Source: Bacteroidales bacterium Bact_20 (GTDB taxonomy: Bacteria > Bacteroidota > Bacteroidia > Bacteroidales > DTU049). From it: a DNA stretch of 14,656 bases. The stretch lies in NCBI GenBank assembly GCA_001603615.1, contig LUZL01000188.1, positions 1 through 14,656 of the forward strand, given 5' to 3'. The translations under genes were made by a program, and so were the position numbers. Below the pieces are notes generated by a model. It was given only the letters and a program-made list of their open reading frames with translations, ran no database searches and was not told where the DNA came from. Below, piece by piece: positions 1-7,169 of this stretch. Position 1 is the stretch's first letter. Every line of letters begins with the position of its first letter.

Positions 1-141
1 ACATTTTTTGTGATTGATGCATCTGCTTATGCTCCATATGTATTAATAGCTAATTGGAAACATGGTACTTCTACTACTATTTTTTCTGACACTATCAAAC
101 CATTATTTCTAGATACTACTTATTACGATTTGTTTTATTAA
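1..141 (+). CDS. 3' end of an unrecognised protein gene (cut by the left edge)
   Basis: Frame 1 is open from the first base and ends at a TAA at 139-141, giving 46 C-terminal residues that finish in LDTTYYDLFY. The segment has a mixed, protein-like composition with many Thr, Tyr and Phe residues and no long low-complexity run, unlike the DNA after it, which makes real coding likely. I recognise no motif and assign no family. It lies on the same strand as the dcw cluster but is separated from mraZ by 390 bases holding a promoter, so it is probably a separate transcription unit. A chance open frame of this length cannot be excluded. Confidence 0.55.
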   Translation, partial: TFFVIDASAYAPYVLIANWKHGTSTTIFSDTIKPLFLDTTYYDLFY

Positions 142-179
142 ATTTTGTTTACATAAATGATGAATATTATTACTTCACA

Positions 180-233
180 ACTAATTTATCACAAAATATT
201 GCTCTACTTATTAATTCAATATAATAAATTAGT
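180..233. repeat. Perfect 10-bp inverted repeat with a 34-base loop
   Basis: The arm ACTAATTTAT at 180-189 is the exact reverse complement of ATAAATTAGT at 224-233. It begins about 40 bases after the stop of the upstream gene. The arms are AT-rich, the loop is long and no T-run follows, so it is a poor candidate for an intrinsic terminator. By rough estimate, about one repeat of this quality is expected by chance in a spacer this AT-rich. Confidence 0.2.
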
Positions 234-370
234 AAAAAATTATTGATAAATAAGAAAAAATTTAAAATTTTAAATTTGAAATTATTGATTAAATTTTATA
301 AAAAATAATCAATTTAAGCAAAATCCTAGATAATTTTCGCTTTATCAAATAATGTACCATTAATTTTTTT

Positions 371-412
371 AGCTTTTAATAAATATCATTAAAACATTGA
401 TTATTAAATGCT
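371..412. repeat. Inverted repeat (11 of 12 pairs) upstream of the mraZ promoter
   Basis: AGCTTTTAATAA at 371-382 pairs with TTATTAAATGCT at 401-412, with one T-T mismatch and an 18-base loop. It ends 27 bases before the TTGACA at 440. The position would suit an upstream regulator site or a weak hairpin. The AT-rich arms make a chance origin plausible, and no factor is assigned. Confidence 0.25.
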
Positions 413-439
413 TTAAGAGTATTATACAAAAAAAAGTTA

Positions 440-490
440 TTGACAATTTATTTTCAAGTGGTAAAATGTGGTAAAATGTGTGTATATTTG
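440..490 (+). promoter_or_regulatory. Probable promoter region of the dcw operon
   Basis: Two readings are possible. A classical one is TTGACA at 440-445, a 16-base spacer and TAAAAT at 462-467. The other is the Bacteroidota -7 type element TAnnTTTG, matched by TATATTTG at 483-490, which would start transcription a few bases later and leave a leader of roughly 30-35 bases before the mraZ ATG at 532. No good -33 TTG lies about 20 bases upstream of the second element. Both overlap or adjoin the MraZ repeats at 458-487, as expected for an autoregulated promoter. The start point needs mapping. Confidence 0.55.
458..487 (+). promoter_or_regulatory. MraZ operator: three tandem 10-base repeats
   Basis: GTGGTAAAAT occurs twice back to back at 458-467 and 468-477, followed by a degenerate third copy, GTGTGTATAT, at 478-487. 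The TGG cores therefore recur every 10 bases (459, 469, and TGT at 479). In Escherichia coli, MraZ binds direct TGGGN repeats separated by 5 bases, which is the same 10-base period, and mraZ is the first gene downstream here. The repeats overlap the candidate -10 elements, so bound MraZ would block initiation. The family rule is established; its use at this site is inference. Confidence 0.75.
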
Positions 491-531
491 TAGTCAAATT
501 TAGAAAAAGATTTTTTATAAAATATAAAACA

Positions 532-1008
532 ATGTTTGTAATAACAGGAATGACAGATGTAGCAGTAGACTCTAAAGGTAGATTTCTTATGCCTGCCTTT
601 TGGAAATCTCTATTTGCACAACATCAAATAAATGAATTTGTCATCAAGAGGCACCTCTATCATTCCTGCTTAGAGCTTATTCCTATTTCGGTTTGGAATG
701 AGGAACTCAATAAACTCAATAAACTCAATAGATTTAATAAACAAAGTAATGATTTTATACGCTTCTACATGTCTGGCGTCAGAGTGATAGAATTTGATAA
801 AGTAGGTAGAATACAAATACCTAAGGAACTTTATGATTATGCTGCTATCAAAAATACAGCTGTACTATCTAGTAGTATAGATAGAATAGAAATATGGGAC
901 AAAGAACAATATGAAAATTATTTAGATTCACATTCTGATGAATTTCAAAAATTTGCTGAGGATTTCTTAGGTAAATCATTTATGTCTGACGAGGAGGATC
1001 AAGCATGA
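532..1008 (+). CDS. mraZ: Transcriptional regulator MraZ
   Basis: DNA-binding protein of 158 residues that autoregulates the dcw operon through repeats just upstream of its own gene. It has two SpoVT/AbrB-type half-domains, each with its signature: DSKGR near residues 13-17 and DKVGRIQIP near 89-97. This is the usual MraZ layout, and the length is normal for Bacteroidota. I chose the ATG at 532 because MF followed by D-x-KGR matches the family's N-terminus; the in-frame ATG at 478 lies inside the operator and would add a basic 18-residue extension with no family counterpart. The linker between the half-domains contains a triplicated LNK/LNR stretch (residues 59-67) encoded by a perfect 9-base tandem repeat. 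The C-terminus is acidic. The TGA stop overlaps the ATG of rsmH, suggesting coupled translation. Confidence 0.93.
   Translation: MFVITGMTDVAVDSKGRFLMPAFWKSLFAQHQINEFVIKRHLYHSCLELIPISVWNEELNKLNKLNRFNKQSNDFIRFYMSGVRVIEFDKVGRIQIPKELYDYAAIKNTAVLSSSIDRIEIWDKEQYENYLDSHSDEFQKFAEDFLGKSFMSDEEDQA
704..730 (+). repeat. Three perfect tandem copies of AACTCAATA inside mraZ
   Basis: The 9-base unit is repeated at 704-712, 713-721 and 722-730 without a mismatch. It is a multiple of three, so changes in copy number keep the frame; it encodes the LNK-LNK-LNR stretch in the linker between the two MraZ half-domains. Exact identity at every base, including third positions, suggests a recent slippage event and not selected protein repeats. 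Confidence 0.85.
992..997 (+). promoter_or_regulatory. Shine-Dalgarno-like AGGAGG before rsmH
   Basis: A perfect AGGAGG lies 7 bases before the rsmH ATG at 1005, inside the 3' end of mraZ where it also encodes part of the acidic tail. It stands out because the other starts I checked here (mraY, murG, ftsA, ftsZ) have only A/T-rich leaders. Bacteroidota depend little on Shine-Dalgarno pairing, so it may be a by-product of the Asp/Glu codons. Rsm-gene start choice agrees with it. Confidence 0.45.
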
Positions 1009-1919
1009 GTAACCAAGTATATCATATACCCGTTTTACTAAATGAAGTGAAAAAAGAAATACCAAAGCTAGATCACGGTATTTACGTAGATGGTACTTTC
1101 GGCAGTGGTGGTCATAGCAAAGCAATATTATCTATAATTTCTAAAAAAAGCAAACTCTACGCCTTTGATATAGATGCAGACGCTTTAGCTAATGAGATTA
1201 ATGATTCTCGTTTTACTCTTATAAATGCTAATTTTAAATTTGTTCGTTATTATCTCAACTATTTCAATGCATTACCAGCTGATTTCATATTAGCAGATTT
1301 AGGACTCTCATCTCATCATATAGAAACAGATGAAAGAGGATTTAGCTTTATGACTGATGCACCTCTAGATATGCGTATGCATCTAGAGCAAGATCTCACT
1401 GCTAAAGAAATTTTAAACAATTTTTCTGAAAACGAATTAATAGATATTTTTAAAAATTACGGTAATGTAAATTTTGCAGCACTTTTAGCTCGTGATATTG
1501 TAAACAAAAGGCAAATAAAACCTATAGAAACATCTTCTGATCTCAATGAATTAGCATTAAAATATATTCCTAAAGGAAAAGAATTTAAAAATTTAGCTAA
1601 AATATACCAAGCTTTGCGTATCGCGGTAAATAATGAAACTGATAATTTGAAAATGTTTATAGAGGAGTCTTATCTATCGTTAGCTCCAGGGGGTAAACTA
1701 TGCATCATTACTTTCAATAGTTTAGAAGATCAAATTGTAAAAAGTGAATTAAGAAAAAAAATTAATAATCAACTAGATCAAAATTGGCTAAAAGGTAACA
1801 AAAATGAAAGATGGTCTAGAATATATAAAATATCACCTACTGATGAAGAGATAATGGCTAATCCCAGAGCTCGTAGTGCTAAAATGTATGTCGCAATAAA
1901 AAATAATGAAAAACTATGA
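1005..1919 (+). CDS. rsmH: 16S rRNA (cytosine(1402)-N(4))-methyltransferase RsmH (MraW)
   Basis: Cytoplasmic S-adenosylmethionine-dependent enzyme that N4-methylates C1402 of 16S rRNA in the decoding site. The 304 residues carry the family blocks in order: HIPVLLNEV near 7-15, the SAM-binding DGTFGSGGHS at 29-38, the acidic FDID near 54-57, DLGLSSH at 98-104, RGFSF...PLDMRM at 111-125, QALRIAVNNE at 202-211 and NPRARSAK at 286-293. Length is normal. Two conserved spots differ: the usual FHSLEDR reads FNSLEDQ (237-243), and the usual DGPLDMRM reads DAPLDMRM. I cannot say whether activity is affected. The start ATG overlaps the mraZ stop by 4 bases and the stop overlaps ftsL by 4, a tightly coupled arrangement typical of the first dcw genes. 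Confidence 0.95.
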   Translation: MSNQVYHIPVLLNEVKKEIPKLDHGIYVDGTFGSGGHSKAILSIISKKSKLYAFDIDADALANEINDSRFTLINANFKFVRYYLNYFNALPADFILADLGLSSHHIETDERGFSFMTDAPLDMRMHLEQDLTAKEILNNFSENELIDIFKNYGNVNFAALLARDIVNKRQIKPIETSSDLNELALKYIPKGKEFKNLAKIYQALRIAVNNETDNLKMFIEESYLSLAPGGKLCIITFNSLEDQIVKSELRKKINNQLDQNWLKGNKNERWSRIYKISPTDEEIMANPRARSAKMYVAIKNNEKL

Positions 1920-2320
1920 GTAAAAAGAAGTCAAAAAAAACTAAAACTGATAATAAAGAGAAAAAAGGTCTCATCAAATTTCTAATGAGTGGAGACTATT
2001 TGGCTTCAGAACAGCTTATTAAACAATTGCCTTTTATTGCTTGGATAACTTTTTTGATGATACTATATATTGCTAAAAATTATCAAATAGATAAAACTTT
2101 GTATGAACTTGGTAAAATAAAAAATCAAAATGAAGCTCTTAAAACTAAAAGTATCGTACTGAATGCTCGCAAAATAGCTACTATGAATTTAGACTACTGC
2201 TATCAAGAGTTAAGTAAAGATGGTCTAAAACCTTCTGATCAACCACCTATAAAAATTTTTGATAATTCAAAAGGAAATAATGTTAATAATAAAAAAATAA
2301 AAAAAGATGCCAAAAGATAA
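1916..2320 (+). CDS. ftsL: FtsL-like cell division membrane protein
   Basis: Small single-pass membrane protein of 134 residues in the ftsL position between rsmH and ftsI. The N-terminus is highly basic, with about half of the first 21 residues Lys, which fits a cytoplasmic side. One hydrophobic segment spans roughly residues 38-53, followed by a Leu/Ile-patterned helix that could form a coiled coil (about 56-90) in the periplasm, and a polar Asn/Lys-rich tail. This is the FtsL topology, and it resembles the Bacteroidota FtsL-like family, which is highly divergent in sequence. In other bacteria FtsL works with FtsB and FtsQ to activate FtsWI; no ftsB is seen here. Identification rests mainly on position, size and topology. 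The coding end overlaps ftsI by 14 bases. Confidence 0.75.
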   Translation: MSKKKSKKTKTDNKEKKGLIKFLMSGDYLASEQLIKQLPFIAWITFLMILYIAKNYQIDKTLYELGKIKNQNEALKTKSIVLNARKIATMNLDYCYQELSKDGLKPSDQPPIKIFDNSKGNNVNNKKIKKDAKR

Positions 2321-4427
2321 AATACAATTTGACGAGAAAGCTAAATCTACGATTTTTGGCAGAGCAAGTGTAGTCTTTTTCTGTATTGTCTTTATTGGTA
2401 TTTTGATTATATATAAAATTATAGATATTCAGTTTGTCAGAGGTGATGAGCTACGCTCACATACTTTTGATTATGAATATAAATATGTGGAAATAACTGG
2501 TATCAGAGGTAATATATATTCTGAAGAAGGGATGGTATTAGCTACTTCTATACCAGTGTATGATGTTTATCTAGACTTTAACGAAAAAAATGTTTCTAAA
2601 GATTTATTTGATAAACAGATAGACTCATTATCATTAATGCTAGCTAATAAGTTTAAAGACAAAACTAAGCAAGAATACAAAAATCAATTAATCAAAATCA
2701 GAAACTCTGGCAAAAGATATGTGAAATTCAAATCAAATATCTCTTATGAAGATGTAGAAGAGCTAAAAAAATTCCCTATTTTTAAATTAGGTCAATATGG
2801 TGGTGGCTTGATATTAGTCAAAAAAGATAGACGTGTTAAGCCATTAGGAAATATAGCTGAGAGAACTATTGGTTTCTCAAGAGAAAATTTCAAAGTAGGC
2901 ATAGAAGGAGCATATGATAGCATTCTTACAGGCAAAAAAGGCTATCAATGGATGCACAGAATAGCTCCAGGAGTTTGGGTGCCCACAGAGGACACATCAT
3001 CAACGATAAAACCTGTTGATGGGAAACACATCAAAACGACTATTAACGCCTATTATCAACAAATAGCTACTCAAACTTTAGAAAAAGTGTTAAAAGAAAA
3101 TCAAGCAGATCATGGTACAGTCCTTTTAATGGAAGTAGCTACTGGAGAGATAAAAGCTATTACAAACCTAAAACTTATGCCTGATAGCTCTTACAAAGAA
3201 GTTTATAACTATGCTATCGGTGAACGCTATGAACCTGGCTCTACCTTCAAAACTATTAGCCTTTTAGCTGCTATTGATGATGGATTAATAAACTTAGATG
3301 AAATCATTAATACTGGCAATGGCATATGGAGCTATGGCTCTCAAGTGATGAGCGACTCTCATGAGGGTGGCTTTGGTGAGATTAGTATCAGAAAATGTTT
3401 CGAACTTAGTAGTAATATTGGTATTTCTAAAGCCATTGTCAAAGCATATGGTGGTAATGAAAAAAAATTTTTTAATAAATTAGAATCTTTTGGCATAACT
3501 CATAAAACAGGTATAGATCTTTCTGGTGAACCTAATCCATCTATGAATGCTCCTAACTCTAAATATTATTCTAAATATTCTCTAGCATGGACATCTATTG
3601 GCTACGAAGTACTTTTAACTCCTCTACAAATATTAACTTTTTATAATGCTATCGCAAATAACGGTAAAATGATGCAACCTTTCATCGTAGAAGAGTTCAT
3701 AGATGAAAATAAAACTGTTTGGAAACGTGAACCTTCAATTATTAATAAAAAAATTGCTAGCGACAATGCTATCGCTACTATGAGATCTTTATTAGAAGGT
3801 GTAGTACTGCAAGGTACTGCCTCTAATATTAAAGATTCTATTATCCCTATTGCTGGCAAAACTGGTACTGCCTTGATAGCTAAACCTGGCGGATACAAAA
3901 CAGAAGGGAAAGAATACGTAGCTTCTTTTGCTGGTTATTTCCCTGCTAATAATCCTCTTTATTCTTGTATTGTTGTCGTTCATAAACCTAAACAAGGCTT
4001 ATATTATGGATCTCAAATCGCAGCTCCAGTATTTTATGAAATTGCTAAAAAGATTTATTCTACTCAATTAGAAATTCAAAGTATAGAATACAAAGAAACA
4101 TTTTACAACAATTTACATTTTTTTGCTCCTGCTAAGCTTATAAGTGATTTACAATCAAAAATTCAAGTAACTACATTCCCTTTTTACTCTAAGCAGGGAT
4201 ATGCAAAATTAGATAGTAATAGAGTAGACGTTTTGGCTCCTTCATATTTCTATAATCAACAATTTCTTCCAAATTTCCATGGGATGCTATTGCATGATGC
4301 ATTAGTGATTTTAAAAAATTTAAATTTAAAATTTGAAATTATTGGTTCTGGGAGAGTTTACAATCAGAAGCCTGCTCCTCAAACTAATATTAGTAATATT
4401 GATAAAGTAATTTTATATTTAAAATAG
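2307..4427 (+). CDS. ftsI: Septal peptidoglycan transpeptidase FtsI (PBP3-like) with C-terminal PASTA-like domain
   Basis: Class B penicillin-binding protein of 706 residues that cross-links septal peptidoglycan as partner of FtsW. A short cytoplasmic N-terminus is followed by one membrane anchor (about 18-40). Next comes the non-catalytic dimerisation region beginning with the RGNIY motif near 67-71. The transpeptidase domain shows all three active-site motifs: STFK with the nucleophilic Ser312, SSN at 368-370 and KTGT at 518-521. The final 50 residues (from about 655, beginning NFHGMLLHDAL) look like a single PASTA domain, as is common in Bacteroidota FtsI. The start overlaps ftsL by 14 bases; the ATG gives a normal N-terminus directly before the anchor. 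The stop is 7 bases before murE. All catalytic motifs are intact, so a working enzyme is expected. Confidence 0.95.
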   Translation: MPKDKIQFDEKAKSTIFGRASVVFFCIVFIGILIIYKIIDIQFVRGDELRSHTFDYEYKYVEITGIRGNIYSEEGMVLATSIPVYDVYLDFNEKNVSKDLFDKQIDSLSLMLANKFKDKTKQEYKNQLIKIRNSGKRYVKFKSNISYEDVEELKKFPIFKLGQYGGGLILVKKDRRVKPLGNIAERTIGFSRENFKVGIEGAYDSILTGKKGYQWMHRIAPGVWVPTEDTSSTIKPVDGKHIKTTINAYYQQIATQTLEKVLKENQADHGTVLLMEVATGEIKAITNLKLMPDSSYKEVYNYAIGERYEPGSTFKTISLLAAIDDGLINLDEIINTGNGIWSYGSQVMSDSHEGGFGEISIRKCFELSSNIGISKAIVKAYGGNEKKFFNKLESFGITHKTGIDLSGEPNPSMNAPNSKYYSKYSLAWTSIGYEVLLTPLQILTFYNAIANNGKMMQPFIVEEFIDENKTVWKREPSIINKKIASDNAIATMRSLLEGVVLQGTASNIKDSIIPIAGKTGTALIAKPGGYKTEGKEYVASFAGYFPANNPLYSCIVVVHKPKQGLYYGSQIAAPVFYEIAKKIYSTQLEIQSIEYKETFYNNLHFFAPAKLISDLQSKIQVTTFPFYSKQGYAKLDSNRVDVLAPSYFYNQQFLPNFHGMLLHDALVILKNLNLKFEIIGSGRVYNQKPAPQTNISNIDKVILYLK

Positions 4428-4434
4428 TTGGCAA

Positions 4435-5895
4435 ATGAAAACATTACACGATATTTTACATGGCATCAAAGTAATAAAATTATCTGGAGATATAAATACA
4501 GCTATTGATAATATCAATAATAATAGTAAAAATATCAAACCAAATGGTTTATTTATTGCTAAAAAAGGGAATAATGTGGATGGACATCTTTTTATAGATA
4601 ATGCTATTAATAATGGTGCTATAGCTGTGGTATGCAGCGAAGATGTGAATATTCCAGATAATATTGCCAAAATCATTGTAGAAGACTCCATAGAAGCAGA
4701 AGGATTGATAGCTGCTAATTTTTATGATCATCCTTCTGAAAAATTAAAAGTTATCGGCATTACAGGTACTAATGGCAAAACTACTACTGCTACTTTGATT
4801 TATCAATTGCTAAATAATCTTGGGCAAAAAGCTGGCCTCATTTCTACAATTACTTATAAATATGGCAATGTAGAGTTACCATCTATTAATACTACTCCTG
4901 ATGCAATAGAATTAAATAAATTAATGTATGAAATGTGGATGAATGGATGTAGCTATGCAGTTATGGAAGTAAGCTCCCACTCCATCGTTCAGAAAAGAAT
5001 CTGTGGAATAAATTTCGCTGGTGGCATTTTTACTAATATTACTCATGAACATTTAGATTATCATGGTACCTTTGATAATTATATTAAAGCAAAAAAAACA
5101 TTATTTGATAATTTACCTGCAGATGCTTTTGCACTAGTAAATATTGATGATAAAAATGGTAAAATAATGGTCCAAAATACCAAAGCTAAGGTATTTACTT
5201 ATGGATTATCTCGTATGGCAGATTTTCATGCTCGTATTTTAGAAAATACTCTGCAAGGACTTCATTTAGAAATTAATGACAATGATGCTTGGTTTCTATT
5301 ACTTGGTAGATTTAATGCATATAATATATTAGCTGCTTATGGTGTAGCTATAATCTTGGGCTTTGATAATCAAAATATTTTATCTGAATTATCAAAAATA
5401 CCACCAATAAATGGCAGATTTAATGTGATCTATTATGATGATATTTATATAATAATAGATTATGCTCATACACCAGACGCATTAGAAAACATCTTAAGTA
5501 CTATTAACGAAATGGATATTAATGGAAGGATAATTACTGTTTTCGGTGCAGGTGGTAATAGAGACAAGACTAAAAGACCTCTTATGGGAAAGATAGCTTC
5601 ACAATATAGCGATATGGTTATAATAACCTCTGATAATCCTAGAAATGAAGACCCATCAGCTATTATTTCCGATATAGAAAAGGGCGTCCCTGCTAATCTA
5701 AATCCTAAAGTTTTCAAAATTGAAGATAGAGCAGATGCTATCAAGATGGCTATAAATATAGCAAATAAAGGAGATATAATAGTAATTGCAGGCAAAGGAC
5801 ACGAAACTTATCAAGAGATCAAAGGCGTCAAAAATCACTTTGATGATAGAGAGGTTGTTTTACAAATTATTAACTCTAAAAAAATTATTAATTAA
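4435..5895 (+). CDS. murE: UDP-MurNAc-L-Ala-D-Glu:meso-diaminopimelate ligase MurE
   Basis: Cytoplasmic ATP-dependent Mur ligase that adds the third residue of the stem peptide. The 486 residues show the three Mur domains: an N-terminal UDP-binding domain (about 1-100), a central ATPase with TGTNGKTTT at 110-118 and EVSSHS near 178-183, and a C-terminal domain with the GGNRDKTKRP block at 373-382. The LDYHG block at 207-211 and the nearby Lys of AKK (219-221) match the carbamylated-lysine region. Specificity for meso-DAP is indicated by DNPR at 400-403 together with GKGHE at 453-457; lysine-adding enzymes differ at this motif. The substrate must already contain D-Glu, which makes the degenerate murD two genes downstream puzzling. 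The gene starts 7 bases after ftsI and ends 12 bases before mraY. Nothing suggests loss of function. Confidence 0.95.
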   Translation: MKTLHDILHGIKVIKLSGDINTAIDNINNNSKNIKPNGLFIAKKGNNVDGHLFIDNAINNGAIAVVCSEDVNIPDNIAKIIVEDSIEAEGLIAANFYDHPSEKLKVIGITGTNGKTTTATLIYQLLNNLGQKAGLISTITYKYGNVELPSINTTPDAIELNKLMYEMWMNGCSYAVMEVSSHSIVQKRICGINFAGGIFTNITHEHLDYHGTFDNYIKAKKTLFDNLPADAFALVNIDDKNGKIMVQNTKAKVFTYGLSRMADFHARILENTLQGLHLEINDNDAWFLLLGRFNAYNILAAYGVAIILGFDNQNILSELSKIPPINGRFNVIYYDDIYIIIDYAHTPDALENILSTINEMDINGRIITVFGAGGNRDKTKRPLMGKIASQYSDMVIITSDNPRNEDPSAIISDIEKGVPANLNPKVFKIEDRADAIKMAINIANKGDIIVIAGKGHETYQEIKGVKNHFDDREVVLQIINSKKIIN

Positions 5896-5907
5896 AAAAA
5901 TATTTAT

Positions 5908-7167
5908 ATGTTATATTATTTATTCACTTATTTAGATAGAGTTTATGATCTACCAGGTGCTGGTCTTTTTAATTATATTTCTTTCAGAGCTGCTATGTCT
6001 GCACTTTTTTCGTTATTGATAATTTTAATTTTTGGTAAACCTTTTATTAATTATTTAAAAAAGAAACAAATAGGTGAAGAGATCAGACAACTAGGGTTGC
6101 AGGATGAAAACAATAAAAAAGGAACTCCAACTATGGGCGGCATACTAATATTTCTAGCCATAGTGATTCCAGTTTTACTCTTTTCTAGGCTGGGAAATGT
6201 ATATGTCATTTTGATGTTAATTACTACTTTTATGATGGCAGGTCTAGGATTCGTTGATGATTATATTAAGGTATTCAAAAAAAATAAAAAAGGTGTGAGG
6301 GAAGGTGCTAAAATAATTGTACAATTATTTCTAGGTTTGATAGTAGCTTTAGTGATGTATAATAATCAGAATTTAGCGGTTAGAGAGCAAATATATCAAA
6401 CTAATATAGTAGAAGATGTACAAGAAGCACCTGTGATGCGTAGTGCTAGTGACTACTTCGGACCAGAACAAGTGGGCTCGTTGAAAACGACTATTCCTTT
6501 TGTGAAAAATAATCAATTTGATTATGCTAGCCTACTGAAATGGATAGGTGAAGATTATCAAAAATGGGCTTGGATAGTCTTTGTCCCTATAATTTTAATC
6601 ATTGTCCTTTTAGTAACCAATGGAGCTAATTTAACAGATGGATTAGATGGATTATGTGCGGGCACCTCTGCTGTGGTAGGTGCTGGTTTAGCTATTTTCG
6701 CATGGGTATCTGGTAACTTTGTCTTTGCTAGCTACTTAAATATTTTATACTTGCCAAATTCTGGAGAATTAACAGTGTTTATTGCCTCATTTATCGGTTC
6801 TTTGATAGGATTTATGTGGTTTAATTCCTATCCAGCAAAAATATTTATGGGCGATACTGGCAGCCTAATGATAGGTGGTATAATAGCTGTTTTTGCTATT
6901 TTAGTACGAAAAGAACTATTGCTTCCTTTGCTGTGTCTAGTTTTTCTATTAGAGATAGGCTCATCAGCTATACAAAGATATGTATTTAAATACAGAAAAT
7001 GGAGATTTGGGCTAGAATATGCGCAAAATCATAGAGTTTTTCTGATGGCACCTCTACATCATCATTTCCAAAAAAAAGGCTGGCATGAGGTTACTATTGT
7101 TAATAGATTTATTATTATAAATATAATTGCTGTTATAATAGCAGTTATTACTCTTAAAATTAGGTAA
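5908..7167 (+). CDS. mraY: Phospho-N-acetylmuramoyl-pentapeptide-transferase MraY
   Basis: Polytopic inner-membrane enzyme that moves phospho-MurNAc-pentapeptide to undecaprenyl phosphate, giving lipid I. It has 419 residues, longer than the roughly 320-360 of most MraY proteins but usual for Bacteroidota. Signatures are GTPTMGG at 72-78, the Asp pair of DDY at 117-119, NLTDGLDGL at 241-249, the catalytic-region Asp in FMGDTGS at 313-319 and the HHH motif at 384-386 in APLHHHF. The extra length is mostly a polar segment at about 151-215 between two membrane helices, probably periplasmic. The end, TLKIR, is the normal family terminus, showing that the deletion in the next gene did not reach into mraY. 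No Shine-Dalgarno is visible; the leader is A-rich. Only 2 bases separate it from the murD remnant. Confidence 0.95.
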   Translation: MLYYLFTYLDRVYDLPGAGLFNYISFRAAMSALFSLLIILIFGKPFINYLKKKQIGEEIRQLGLQDENNKKGTPTMGGILIFLAIVIPVLLFSRLGNVYVILMLITTFMMAGLGFVDDYIKVFKKNKKGVREGAKIIVQLFLGLIVALVMYNNQNLAVREQIYQTNIVEDVQEAPVMRSASDYFGPEQVGSLKTTIPFVKNNQFDYASLLKWIGEDYQKWAWIVFVPIILIIVLLVTNGANLTDGLDGLCAGTSAVVGAGLAIFAWVSGNFVFASYLNILYLPNSGELTVFIASFIGSLIGFMWFNSYPAKIFMGDTGSLMIGGIIAVFAILVRKELLLPLLCLVFLLEIGSSAIQRYVFKYRKWRFGLEYAQNHRVFLMAPLHHHFQKKGWHEVTIVNRFIIINIIAVIIAVITLKIR

Positions 7168-7169
7168 TT

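Larger units (their letters stand above)
142..457. other. Gene-free AT-rich spacer upstream of the mraZ promoter
   Basis: I see no credible open frame on either strand, no tRNA-like or rRNA-like segment and no GC-rich hairpin followed by a T-run. It is made mostly of A and T runs, denser than in the neighbouring genes. Two inverted repeats (180-233 and 371-412) are listed separately. No clear terminator for the upstream gene is visible. The region probably holds that gene's 3' untranslated end and the upstream part of the dcw control region. Confidence 0.6.

Noticed and set aside
180..233. Terminator for the upstream gene
   Set aside because: The 10-bp AT-only-like stem has a 34-base loop and no T-run after it; chance explains it well.
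272..287. A 16-base match (AAATTTGAAATTATTG) shared with the ftsI 3' end at 4329-4344, within a longer loosely similar AT-rich stretch
   Set aside because: It is low-complexity DNA made of A and T runs; the frame is not conserved in the spacer copy, so a duplication of the ftsI end is not supported.
3641..3995. Long open frames on the minus strand inside ftsI (and similar ones in murE, ftsW, murG, ftsA and ftsZ)
   Set aside because: They lie fully opposite intact, well-conserved genes, have no family likeness or leader signals, and their hydrophobic composition is what the opposite strand of these genes produces.
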